This document shows, in pieces, positions 56,507-64,000 of a stretch of 64,000 nucleotides of DNA. The notes beneath the pieces are model-generated. The model made no database searches, was not told the origin of the DNA, and saw only the letters and a program-made list of their open reading frames with translations. Source of the stretch: Thermodesulfobacteriota bacterium (GTDB taxonomy: Bacteria > Desulfobacterota > BSN033 > UBA1163); the NCBI GenBank assembly GCA_026415035.1, contig JAOAHX010000017.1, positions 1 through 64,000 of the forward strand, read 5' to 3'. The position numbers and the translations under genes are program-made. Position 1 is the first letter of the stretch; each line of letters begins with the position of its first letter.

Positions 56507-57795
56507 ACCCGTTTCGTCTCTTTCTTCTTTCCGAAGTCGGGATCGATCTTCACCAGGCCTGTAACGATAAACCCGGGGATGGTGGCCGCCATCACATAGA
56601 GGAAGAAGTCGGGATAGCCCAACCGTTCCTGGAGCCAGCCGCTTGCCATGGCGGGGACCATCATGGCGAGGGCCATGATCCCGGTGGCGATGGCGTAGTG
56701 GACCGTTCGGTATTCGCCCTCCGAGATCATCATCATGAACATCGTATAGGCCGTAAACCCGAAGCCGTAGCCAAACTGTTCCAGGCCGATGCAGAGGGTG
56801 ATCCAGAGGAGATGGGAGGGCAGGGCCTGGGAAAGGTAGACATAGACGAGGTCGGGCAGGTGGAGGGCCGCTGCCATGATCCAGAGCCAGAACCTGAGCC
56901 CCTTTCGATAAATGGCATACCCGCCCAAGAGACCTCCCAACATGAGCGAGATGACCCCGACGGTTCCGTAGACCATCCCGACCTGGGAGGTGGTCAGTTC
57001 GAGTCCCCCCTTGTGCCGGGGATCGAGAAGAAAGGGCGCGATGATCTTGACGATCTGGGTCTCGGCAAAACGATAGAAGAGAAGGAAGGCGAGGATGGAG
57101 AAGATCTCCCTCTTTTTGAAGAAGAGTCCGAAGGGACGGAAGAAGTCGGGGAGAAAAGAGGCCGCAGGCCTTCGGGGTGCCGGTTGATCCGAATCCGGAA
57201 AAGGGAGGACCAGGGAGTGGTAAAGGAAAAAGAGGAAGAAGAGCCCCGAGACCATCAAGAGAGCCATCGTCCAAGAGGCCGGAACCGACTGCCCCCTTCC
57301 CTCGAGGGTGCCCGCCAGGATGACCAGCCCGCCCTGGGTGGCGATCATGGCGAGACGGTAAAAGGTGGTCCGGACGCCGACGAAGGCGGCCCGATGATGC
57401 TCCTCCAACCCGAGGAGGTAGAACCCATCGGCTGCAATATCGTGGGTGGCGGAGCAGAAGGCCATGAGCCAGAAGAAGGCGAGGGTGAGCTGAAAAAAAC
57501 GGGAGGTTGGGAGGGAGAGGGCGATGGAGGCCAGGGAGGCCCCGACAAGGAGCTGGGTGAGGAGGATCCAGAATCGTTTCGTTCTCAAGAGCTCGACCAG
57601 GGGGCTCCAGAGGGGTTTGATGACCCAAGGGAGGTAGAGCCAGCTCGTGTAGAGGGCGATTTCGGTGTTGGAGATCCCGAGGCGCTTATAGAGCACGACG
57701 GAGACCGACATGGCCATGGCATAGGGAACCCCCTCGGCCACATAAAGGGAGGGGACCCAGGCCCAAGGGTTTCGTGAGGCGGGTCTCTTCTCCAT
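56503..57795 (-). CDS. AmpG-like muropeptide permease (MFS)
   Basis: A 430-residue MFS protein with about 12-14 hydrophobic segments and AmpG-like features: SLYVAEGVPYAMAMSVSVVL, LPWVIKPLWSPLVELL, and FCSATHDIAADGFYLLGLEE with the conserved HDIAADG. AmpG proteins import anhydro-muropeptides released during wall turnover. The ATG at 57795 lies 9 bases after GGAGG; a TTG 6 bases earlier is possible. It is upstream of, and overlaps, the MurU-like gene. Assignment rests on motif resemblance and on the neighbouring salvage genes. Confidence 0.78.
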   Translation of the reverse strand: MEKRPASRNPWAWVPSLYVAEGVPYAMAMSVSVVLYKRLGISNTEIALYTSWLYLPWVIKPLWSPLVELLRTKRFWILLTQLLVGASLASIALSLPTSRFFQLTLAFFWLMAFCSATHDIAADGFYLLGLEEHHRAAFVGVRTTFYRLAMIATQGGLVILAGTLEGRGQSVPASWTMALLMVSGLFFLFFLYHSLVLPFPDSDQPAPRRPAASFLPDFFRPFGLFFKKREIFSILAFLLFYRFAETQIVKIIAPFLLDPRHKGGLELTTSQVGMVYGTVGVISLMLGGLLGGYAIYRKGLRFWLWIMAAALHLPDLVYVYLSQALPSHLLWITLCIGLEQFGYGFGFTAYTMFMMMISEGEYRTVHYAIATGIMALAMMVPAMASGWLQERLGYPDFFLYVMAATIPGFIVTGLVKIDPDFGKKKETKRV

Positions 57796-57835
57796 CGTCA
57801 ATAGCCTCCGCCCGTCCCTGATCTTTTTAGGCTTC

Positions 57836-59146
57836 TCAATAAATTTTCTTCAGGTCGGTTCCCGGAAAATAGTGGGTCAAGATCCTTTCTGCCGAACATC
57901 CCTTCAGGGCCATGGCTGCCGCGCCGATCTGGCAGAGGCCGACCCCGTGTCCCCAGCCCGCCCCGAGGAGGATGAAACGATCCGCCTCTTTCCTCACGAC
58001 GAAGGCGCTGCTGTAGAGATGGCTTCTCGAGAGCCAGCGTCTGATCTCGAGCTCCTTTCCCACGACGAAGGTTCTTTTCGTCCCGGCGATCTTGAGCCGC
58101 GAGATCCTGCCCGAGGGACCGCGTCGAAGAGGGACGATCTCCTTTAGGGCTCCAAAGTCGATTCCCGACTTTATCTTTAGAATCTCCTCCAGTTCCTCCC
58201 TCGGATATTCGACCCTCCACCTGAAGAAGTCCCTCGTCTTGAGGTCGGTCTCTGTCAGGACCTTTCCGAGAAGTTCTTCGTCCTCCACGTTGCAGTAGGC
58301 CTCGGGCCTCGATCGGATCCAAGCCTCGACCTCCTTCTCCCCGAGGAGAGGCGGAAAGGGAGAAGGGCCGTCCGAGATGCTCCTGAGATAAGGAATCGAA
58401 CGGTCCTCCCAGGCAGTGGGGTAAATTTCGGTGATCCCCCCACAGGCCTTGGAATATCTGGCATCGCAGATCTCCTCACCGAAGACCATCACCCCTCCAC
58501 GGGTCTGTTCGATCGCCTCTCCTACCCGGGGAGCGATCTTTGTGACCCCCTGATACCTCTGGCAGTGGTCCTCCGAACAGACATCGTAGAGGTCGTGTTC
58601 GCTCCGGCCATAATAACGGAGGATTTCGTCTTTGCCCTTCTCTCCCTCGATGGGGATGTCCGAGCGGCCCTTCCGACCCAGGCCCGCAAGAAGCCAGCTC
58701 CTCGAGAGGATGGCATGGGCCTTGAGAAACTCCATCGGCGCCTCTGGATTCATCTCGGAGGAGACGACTCCCGCAAGATACCCCTCGAGGTCGACCTCGT
58801 TGATGGCGCAGATCGTGCCGTCCTCCCTCAAATGGAGGAGGAGATCTCCGGGAAATGTGAGGTCCTCCTTTCTCTCCCAGTGGAATTGGCTTCCCAGGGT
58901 GACCCGTTCGAGGGTGAAGAGGGAACCCCGGGTCCCCGCGAGCCTGATCAAAGGGCCGGGGGAGATTTCAAAACCCCCTTCGTTTCTGAAAAGGAGCGAG
59001 GGGGGCCTCGGCCTCAGGAGAAAACGGCCAGAGACAGAGCCGATCCCTTCCATAAGAAAAGGTCCATCCAGTCGACCGGAGAGCTCCGCCGCCCCGTCTA
59101 CAAGGCCAATCTTTATCTTCGGTGGAAGATTCATCGTCTCTGACAT
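57836..59146 (-). CDS. SpoIID/LytB-domain protein
   Basis: A 436-residue protein with a SpoIID-type domain: EVDLEGYLAGVVSSEMNPEAPMEFLKAHA, split here as EVDLEGYLAGVVSSEMN and PEAPMEFLKAHAILSRS, KACGGITEIYP, YLRSISDGP, and the C-terminal GWGHGVGLCQIGAAAMA. In Bacillus SpoIID the Glu in the SSEM position is the catalytic residue of a glycan-cleaving transglycosylase. No signal peptide is visible and the frame is closed upstream by TGA, so the cell location is unclear. First gene of the salvage operon, 40 bp before the AmpG-like gene. Confidence 0.85.
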   Translation of the reverse strand: MSETMNLPPKIKIGLVDGAAELSGRLDGPFLMEGIGSVSGRFLLRPRPPSLLFRNEGGFEISPGPLIRLAGTRGSLFTLERVTLGSQFHWERKEDLTFPGDLLLHLREDGTICAINEVDLEGYLAGVVSSEMNPEAPMEFLKAHAILSRSWLLAGLGRKGRSDIPIEGEKGKDEILRYYGRSEHDLYDVCSEDHCQRYQGVTKIAPRVGEAIEQTRGGVMVFGEEICDARYSKACGGITEIYPTAWEDRSIPYLRSISDGPSPFPPLLGEKEVEAWIRSRPEAYCNVEDEELLGKVLTETDLKTRDFFRWRVEYPREELEEILKIKSGIDFGALKEIVPLRRGPSGRISRLKIAGTKRTFVVGKELEIRRWLSRSHLYSSAFVVRKEADRFILLGAGWGHGVGLCQIGAAAMALKGCSAERILTHYFPGTDLKKIY

Positions 59147-59159
59147 GGACGCCTCAAGC

Positions 59160-59186
59160 TTATTACGTCCCCTTCGGGGTTGTCAA
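59160..59186 (-). promoter_or_regulatory. Promoter candidate of the peptidoglycan salvage operon
   Basis: On the minus strand TTGACA (59181-59186), a 15-bp spacer and TAATAA (59160-59165). The spacer contains the small palindrome CCCCGAAGGGG. The spacing is short for sigma-70, so confidence is modest, but the -35 is perfect and it lies just ahead of the SpoIID-like gene. Confidence 0.45.
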
Positions 59187-59217
59187 ATCGAAGCGGTCGT
59201 CTCTCCTTCCCTTTCCC

Positions 59218-59246
59218 TTGACCGTCGATCCGTTCTAAAATAAGAT
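59218..59246 (+). promoter_or_regulatory. Promoter of the phospholipase C-like gene
   Basis: TTGACC (59218-59223), exactly 17 bp, TAAGAT (59241-59246). The start would be near 59253, 25 bases before the ATG at 59278. It excludes the longer in-frame start at 59245. It lies back to back with the promoter of the minus-strand operon. Confidence 0.65.
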
Positions 59247-59277
59247 GGTCTGGCGAGTTCCGGTAGAGGAGGAGACC

Positions 59278-60384
59278 ATGCCGGCCTGCATCGCCCATCT
59301 GCTCATCTGCAACAAGGCGGTCAAAGTCCTTCAGGAGGGAGACGAATACGAATCGTTTATCGCTCTTCTCGATGCCGACCAGCATAAACCCTTTCTCAAC
59401 CTCGGCGCGATCGGCCCTGACCTCTCCTATTTCGGGACCGAGTGGAAGGGGCTTCAGAACCTCCTCCTCGAAGGGTCGGACAAACCCCTCGGCGTGGACG
59501 GCTGGTCCTATCTTCTCCATTCGAAAGACCCCAATCGATTTCCCCTCGCCCTGATCGAGCTGATCTGGAAGGATACCCGTTGGGAGGAGGAGGAATGGGA
59601 GGGCGTTGACCTCGATAAGTTTGCCTTCACCTGCGGGTATCTCTCCCATATGGCCGCTGACCAGATCATCCACCGGAGGGTGAACGAGATCGCCGGCCCC
59701 TATTACCGCGCAGGAGAGAACCGGAAGCTCCACCGCAGGTGCGAGATTTACCAGGACGTGGCCCTTTTTCAGACCCTTTATCCCGAAGAAGATTTCATGG
59801 AGAAGGCCTTTCATCGCTGGGTCGATATTTCGCCCGAAAGTTCACGCAACGCGCCGGATTGGTTCCGCTATTATCTCCAGAGGGCCTTTGTCGAGACCCA
59901 TGGCGTCTTTCCGGAAGAGGGGAGGATCGAAGACTGGCTGGACGGGTTGCTCCTCATCCTCAGGGGCCTCAAGTGGATCGGCCCCTACAAAGTCGCTTAT
60001 GAGGAGTGGAAGGAACAGGGGATGTCCTCGGAGAGCTTCTCTCTCTTCTTCAAAGACTACCTTTCCCTCTTCTTTGAGGCCGTCGAATTGACCGGGATCT
60101 ACTGGAGGGCCGTCTTCGAGCTTTACGACCCGCCGGAGGGAACCCTTCAGATCGACGATCGAATGCGGGCGCGATTCCGAAGGATCGTTCAGAACGCCGA
60201 TCTCTCCTCTCCCCTTCAGAGGGAGATCTTGAAGGACGCCCGGGCCGCCCTCCAGGCGAGGGTCCCCCGCAAGTTTGGTCCCCTCGTCAGAAAGGCCCAG
60301 CGACCTATCAATCGAGAGGCGATCCTCTCCATCAAGGCCGAGGATGTCGGGAGATTGGAAAAAGGGAGGGCGGTTAAAGGATGA
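59278..60384 (+). CDS. Zinc-dependent phospholipase C-like protein
   Basis: A 368-residue protein of the zinc-dependent phospholipase C family (PF00882 type). The N-terminal His and Asp ligands appear in PACIAHLLICNKAV and NLGAIGPDLSYFG, followed by GYLSHMAADQIIHRRVNEI. It lacks a signal peptide, unlike secreted bacterial PLCs, so it is probably an intracellular hydrolase of unknown substrate. AGAGGAGGAG lies just before the ATG. Its 3' end overlaps the convergent LOG gene by 11 bases. Confidence 0.82.
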   Translation: MPACIAHLLICNKAVKVLQEGDEYESFIALLDADQHKPFLNLGAIGPDLSYFGTEWKGLQNLLLEGSDKPLGVDGWSYLLHSKDPNRFPLALIELIWKDTRWEEEEWEGVDLDKFAFTCGYLSHMAADQIIHRRVNEIAGPYYRAGENRKLHRRCEIYQDVALFQTLYPEEDFMEKAFHRWVDISPESSRNAPDWFRYYLQRAFVETHGVFPEEGRIEDWLDGLLLILRGLKWIGPYKVAYEEWKEQGMSSESFSLFFKDYLSLFFEAVELTGIYWRAVFELYDPPEGTLQIDDRMRARFRRIVQNADLSSPLQREILKDARAALQARVPRKFGPLVRKAQRPINREAILSIKAEDVGRLEKGRAVKG

Positions 60385-61030
60385 CCGTCTTCTTGATGGT
60401 CCGGACGACCTCTTCTGGATCGTCGACGACCTGAAGGATGCAGAGGTCTTCAGGAGAGATCTTGCCTTCTTTGAGGACGACCTCCTTGAGCCACTCGAGG
60501 AGGCCCTTCCAATAGCTGGAGCCGACGAGGATGACCGGGAAGGGCCTGATCTTCTTCGTCTGGATGAGGGTCACGGATTCGAAGAGTTCGTCCATCGTCC
60601 CGAATCCGCCTGGGAGGATGACGTAGGCCACTGCATACTTTACGAACATCACCTTCCGGACGAAGAAGTAACGGTATCTGAGCTGGATGTTCGCATAGGG
60701 GTTGGGTTTCTGCTCCATGGGGAGCTCGATGTTGAGGCCGATGGAGTTTCCTCCTGCCAGGGCCGCTCCCTTGTTGGCCGCCTCCATGACCCCCGGGCCT
60801 CCGCCCGTGATGACCGAGAACCCGTTCTCCGCCAAGAGCTGGCCGATCCGTTCGGCCTTCTGATAGATCTCGTCGCCCGGTTTGACCCGGGTGGAGCCGA
60901 AGATGGAGACCGCAGGGTGGTACTTGGCAAGGGTGTCGAACCCCTCGACGAACTCTGCCATGATGTGGAACATCCTCCAGGATTCCTGGGCCGAGATCCG
61001 GTCGACGACGTATTGATGGTTATTCGGCAT
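60374..61030 (-). CDS. LOG-family nucleotide-binding protein
   Basis: A 218-residue LOG/TIGR00730-type protein with the nucleotide site VITGGGPGVMEAANKGA and the motif ILPGGFGTMDELFE. Plant LOG enzymes release cytokinin bases from nucleoside monophosphates; bacterial members often have nucleotide phosphoribohydrolase activity, though many annotations still say lysine decarboxylase. GGGGGGAG lies next to the ATG at 61030; an upstream in-frame start at 61075 coincides with the promoter. It stands alone with its own promoter. Confidence 0.88.
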   Translation of the reverse strand: MPNNHQYVVDRISAQESWRMFHIMAEFVEGFDTLAKYHPAVSIFGSTRVKPGDEIYQKAERIGQLLAENGFSVITGGGPGVMEAANKGAALAGGNSIGLNIELPMEQKPNPYANIQLRYRYFFVRKVMFVKYAVAYVILPGGFGTMDELFESVTLIQTKKIRPFPVILVGSSYWKGLLEWLKEVVLKEGKISPEDLCILQVVDDPEEVVRTIKKTVIL

Positions 61031-61046
61031 GGCTCCCCCCGACCCT

Positions 61047-61075
61047 ATTATGGGTTCTTCACTTCCTTTCGTCAA
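61047..61075 (-). promoter_or_regulatory. Promoter of the LOG gene
   Basis: On the minus strand TTGACG (61070-61075), 17 bp, CATAAT (61047-61052). It gives a short leader of about 10 nt to the ATG at 61030. Confidence 0.6.
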
Positions 61076-61105
61076 TGGTTCTGTTCATTCTATCGGCAAC
61101 TTTCG

Positions 61106-61134
61106 TTGAAAATTTGAGGTTTTTGTTTTAGGAA
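61106..61134 (+). promoter_or_regulatory. Possible promoter of the beta-CASP nuclease gene
   Basis: TTGAAA (61106-61111), 17 bp, TAGGAA (61129-61134). The -10 matches poorly, but the position fits the TTG start at 61169. It is the only candidate in the 138-bp divergent gap. Confidence 0.35.
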
Positions 61135-61168
61135 TCGGTTAACCTTTAGAACCGGGAAAGGGCCGAGG

Positions 61169-62788
61169 TTGATCCACGTTCAATTCTTGGGAGGGGCGAG
61201 GACTGTCACGGGCTCGGCCACCCTTTTGGAGAACCGTTCCTGGAAGTGCCTCATCGACTGCGGATTGTTCCAGGGCGGGAAAGAGGTGGAAAAGAGGAAC
61301 TTCCGTACCCGGCCTTACCATCCCCGCGACCTCTCTTTCATCCTCCTGACCCACGCCCATATCGACCACAGCGGACTCCTTCCCAGGTTGGTGAGGGAGG
61401 GTTTTCGGGGAAAGGTGGTCTGCACCGGGGCAACCTTCGACCTGTGCCAGGTGATGCTCAGGGACAGTGCCCATATCCAGGAGATGGAGGCGGAGTGGCA
61501 GAACCGCAAAAACAGGAGATCGGGCGGAGAGGGGATGGAACCGCTCTACACACTGAAGGATGCCGAAAGGAGCCTCCATTATTTCCTCCCCATCCCTTAT
61601 CGCGAAACCCTTTCCCTTGCCGACGGTCTCTCCGTTCGTTTTCAAGACGCAGGCCACATCCTCGGTTCGGCCATCATCGAAGTATGGGTCGAGGTGGGAA
61701 CCCAGAAGAAGAAGCTGGTCTTTTCCGGAGACCTCGGGTCTTCGGGACAGCCCATCGTCAAAGACCCCACCTCCATTCGAGAGGCGGATCTCCTCTGGCT
61801 CGAATCGACCTATGGAGATCGGCTCCACAAATCGAAGGAGGAGACGGAGAAGGAGCTGTTAGGGATCGTCCAGGAGGCGATCCGGGATCAGGGGAAGGTG
61901 ATCATCCCGGCCTTTGCGATCGAGCGCACCCAGGAGATCATTTACACGATCGGACGATTTATGAGACAGGGGCTCCTTCCCTCCATCCCCATTTATATCG
62001 ACAGCCCCTTGGCGATCTCGGCCACAGAGATCTTCAAGAGACATCCGGAATGCTTCGATGGAGAGATGGTGGATGTCCTTGCGAGGGGCGAGGACCCACT
62101 GGCGCTTCCGGAGATCCACTATACCCGGACCACGGAAGAGTCCAAGGCCATCAATGAAGACCAGAGGCCGGGGATCATCATCTCGGCAAGCGGGATGTGC
62201 GATTCGGGAAGGATCAAACATCACCTCAAGCACCACCTTTGGAAGGAGAAGTCCCATATCGTATTCGTCGGCTACCAGGGGGAAGGGACCGTGGGGAGAA
62301 GGCTCGTCGATGGCGCCCAGAGCATTCGGCTCTTCGGCGAGGAGATCGCCGTGAGGGCAAAGGTCCATACCCTGGGAGGTTTTTCAGCCCATGCCGACCA
62401 GAAAGGGCTCCTCGATTGGCTCTCCCACTTCGAGAATCCCGACCTGGAGGTCTTCGTCAATCATGGCGAAGAGAAGGCCTCCCTGGAACTGGCCCGTCAG
62501 ATCCGGGAGCGGTTTTCTTTAAAGGTGAGCGTCCCGCGCTGGCAGGAGAGGAGAACCCTCTTCGGGCCCGAAGGGAGCTCCGTGATCGAAGAGGAGGTGG
62601 GCCCGGAGGAGAGATCCGAGGAAAAACTTCATGACCTTCTGAAGCACCTGGACAGAAATTACAAGAGGCTTCGGAAGAAATTTAGGTCCCTCAGAAGGAG
62701 GGCGAGCGAGGAGATCTCCGACCCTCGCCAACTCAGGCAGTTAGAAGAGGTGAACCGGAGGATCGAGGAACTGGTCTCGGAGCTTTAA
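61169..62788 (+). CDS. Metallo-beta-lactamase/beta-CASP RNase
   Basis: A 539-residue nuclease of the CPSF/Ysh1-like class found in bacteria and archaea. The metal motif is LTHAHIDHSGLLPRL (about residues 53-67); DAGHILGSAIIEV, FSGDLGSSGQP and WLESTYGDRLH follow. The beta-CASP part has IPAFAIERTQEIIY and ISASGMCDSGRIKHHL, and the RMMBL tail has LGGFSAHADQKGLLDWL. A charged C-terminal tail (about 480-539) looks helical or coiled-coil and may bind RNA. The start is TTG at 61169 with GAGG next to it. It likely processes or degrades RNA. Confidence 0.9.
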   Translation: MIHVQFLGGARTVTGSATLLENRSWKCLIDCGLFQGGKEVEKRNFRTRPYHPRDLSFILLTHAHIDHSGLLPRLVREGFRGKVVCTGATFDLCQVMLRDSAHIQEMEAEWQNRKNRRSGGEGMEPLYTLKDAERSLHYFLPIPYRETLSLADGLSVRFQDAGHILGSAIIEVWVEVGTQKKKLVFSGDLGSSGQPIVKDPTSIREADLLWLESTYGDRLHKSKEETEKELLGIVQEAIRDQGKVIIPAFAIERTQEIIYTIGRFMRQGLLPSIPIYIDSPLAISATEIFKRHPECFDGEMVDVLARGEDPLALPEIHYTRTTEESKAINEDQRPGIIISASGMCDSGRIKHHLKHHLWKEKSHIVFVGYQGEGTVGRRLVDGAQSIRLFGEEIAVRAKVHTLGGFSAHADQKGLLDWLSHFENPDLEVFVNHGEEKASLELARQIRERFSLKVSVPRWQERRTLFGPEGSSVIEEEVGPEERSEEKLHDLLKHLDRNYKRLRKKFRSLRRRASEEISDPRQLRQLEEVNRRIEELVSEL

Positions 62789-62840
62789 GGGCCGACAGGG
62801 ATCGAACACGAAAGGGAAATTCACATCGGGAGGACCCTTT

Positions 62841-64000
62841 GTGGTAGCGCTGGTCAAGATCGGGATCGTTTTCCTGGCGATCCTTTTTATGATCCATCGG
62901 AAGGTCAGCCTCTGGGTAGCCCTTCTTGTGGCCACTTTTCTCCTGGGCCTCCTTTTTCATTTGCCCCTAAAGAAGATCGCCGAAGGGCTGGCCTCTTCGT
63001 TTGCCGACGGGCGGACGCTTTTGCTCCTCAGCGCCTTCTTCTCCATCCTCCTCTTCAGCAATCTCTTGAAAGAGACGGGGCGGATGAATCAGATCATGGA
63101 AGGGTTTCGAGCCACCCTGAAAGATGCCCGGCTGGTGATCGCCGTGCTCCCCGCCATCATCGGATTAATGCCCATCGTGGGAGGGGCGCTACTCTCCGCA
63201 CCTATGGTCGTCGAGAGTTCGGATGAGCTCAAGCTCTCTCCCGAAAGGCGGACCTTCATCAATTACTGGTTTCGCCATCTCTGGGAGTATGTGCTTCCGA
63301 CCTATCCCGCTCTTCTCCTGGCGGCGTCTCTGATCGGCGTCCCGGTGAGAAGGCTCTGCTGGCTCAATCTCCCCCTCACACCGGCCGCCCTTCTGGGCGG
63401 AATCCTCGTGGGCTACCGGGGCGTTTCAAAGGGGAGCGGGACTTCGGGATCCCTTCCGAGGAGGAATTCCTTTTTGAGCCTGTTGAAGAACCTCTTTCCC
63501 CTCGCCTTTGCCCTCTGCCTCGTGGTGGGGTTTCAGGTGGAGCTTGTCATCGCCTTCGGGATCACGATCGCCGGGATGATCGTGGCTTTCAAGATCGGGA
63601 AACAGGCCCTGATCAAGGGAGTGAAGGAGAGCCTCGGCATCGAGCTGCTCTTGGCGATCGCCTTCGTCATGGGGTTCAAGAATGTCCTCGAATCGTCCCG
63701 GGCCATTCCTGCCGTGTCAGAGGCCTTGGCTCGCCTGGGCATCCCCCTCTTTCTGATCGCCCTCCTCATCCCGTTCCTCGTTGGCCTCATGACCGGCATG
63801 ACGGTGGCGCCCATCGGAATCGGCTTTCCCATCCTCATCCCCTTGCTTAGACCTCACCCCCATTTTCACGCCTATATGATGCTCGCCTTTGCAGGCGGGA
63901 TCTGCGGGGTGATGCTTTCCTTTCTCCATCCCTGTCTCATTCTGACGAGGGAGTATTTTAAGGCTGACTGGAGGGGTCTCTACCGGTTGCTCTGGTTTCC
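62841..64000 (+). CDS. DUF401 family membrane protein (partial, 3' end outside)
   Basis: An open frame runs from GTG at 62841, 6 bases after GGAGG, to the window end: 386 complete codons with no stop. The product is highly hydrophobic with about ten membrane segments and loops such as ANGRTLLL-type FADGRTLLLL, IVGGALLSAPMVVESS and VGLMTGMTVAPIGIGFP. This resembles the DUF401/AF0261 family of integral membrane proteins, possibly anion transporters; function unproven. It follows the beta-CASP gene by 52 bp. Confidence 0.82.
   Translation, partial: MVALVKIGIVFLAILFMIHRKVSLWVALLVATFLLGLLFHLPLKKIAEGLASSFADGRTLLLLSAFFSILLFSNLLKETGRMNQIMEGFRATLKDARLVIAVLPAIIGLMPIVGGALLSAPMVVESSDELKLSPERRTFINYWFRHLWEYVLPTYPALLLAASLIGVPVRRLCWLNLPLTPAALLGGILVGYRGVSKGSGTSGSLPRRNSFLSLLKNLFPLAFALCLVVGFQVELVIAFGITIAGMIVAFKIGKQALIKGVKESLGIELLLAIAFVMGFKNVLESSRAIPAVSEALARLGIPLFLIALLIPFLVGLMTGMTVAPIGIGFPILIPLLRPHPHFHAYMMLAFAGGICGVMLSFLHPCLILTREYFKADWRGLYRLLWF

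Noticed and set aside
55793-57628. A 611-codon minus-strand frame that would fuse a long N-terminal extension to the MurU-like enzyme
   Set aside because: The extension lies in the wrong frame of the AmpG-like gene and is Pro/Arg-rich. The real start is the ATG at 56506, coupled to the permease stop.

Overview
The window looks like a chromosomal segment of a Gram-negative anaerobe. Desulfobacterota (former Deltaproteobacteria) is my best guess. The reasons are GC-rich DNA, lipopolysaccharide (LPS) genes (lptD, lpxH, lpxL-type, gmhB), a tungsten-type aldehyde:ferredoxin oxidoreductase, a UbiA/UbiD pair, a long-form HisG, and the gene order tuf-rpmG-tRNA(Trp)-secE-nusG-rplKAJL-rpoBC. The taxonomic call is an inference; no rRNA gene is present. 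Genes are densely packed, many with stop/start overlaps. Several transcription units have recognisable TTGAC-N15-17-TA...T promoters.

Layout. 1-12522 (+): the 3' end of tuf, rpmG, tRNA-Trp, secE, nusG, rplK, rplA, rplJ, rplL, rpoB and rpoC, closed by an intrinsic terminator. 12579-18839 (+): lgt, then a TetR-type regulator flanked by two matching palindromic operators, then a UbiD/UbiA pair joined to a complete NitT/TauT-type ABC importer. 18920-24705 (-): a 1156-residue GH13 protein, fumC and a cytidylate-kinase-like/BON fusion. 24841-29837 (+): DUF72, hisI, hisG, an acetyl-CoA hydrolase/GNAT fusion and a YkgJ-type cysteine-cluster protein. 30017-33325 (-): a small membrane-anchored protein, an ARPP-1 (DUF6569) protein, a DnaJ-type zinc-finger miniprotein and an rRNA uracil methyltransferase. 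33459-44895 (+): a 12-gene envelope block (accD, folC, lptD, four dTDP-sugar genes, ugd, lpxH, gmhB, a Trm112-like protein, an LpxL-type acyltransferase). 44909-51333 (-): single-chain purL, purN and aor. 51426-53245 (+): a tiny promoter-peptide-terminator unit, a cupin and an MFS transporter. 53251-59146 (-): a coupled operon of SpoIID-like protein, AmpG-like permease, MurU-like nucleotidyltransferase, AmgK-like kinase and a glycosyltransferase, which reads as a peptidoglycan salvage pathway. 59278-64000: a zinc-dependent phospholipase C-like protein (+), a LOG protein (-), a metallo-beta-CASP nuclease (+) and a DUF401 membrane protein running off the end (+).

The most striking observation is inside rpoB. 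About 91 residues (nt 5173-5445) are inserted just before the conserved segment upstream of the rifampicin region, and they align along their whole length with domain II of ribosomal protein L1, whose own gene (rplA) lies 3 kb upstream. About half of 73 aligned positions are identical by hand count. Next are the short unit at 51426-51614, which has a near-consensus promoter, a near-perfect Shine-Dalgarno, a ~20-codon ORF and a terminator, and the TetR unit with duplicated operators controlling a quinone-type UbiD/UbiA pair plus an importer.
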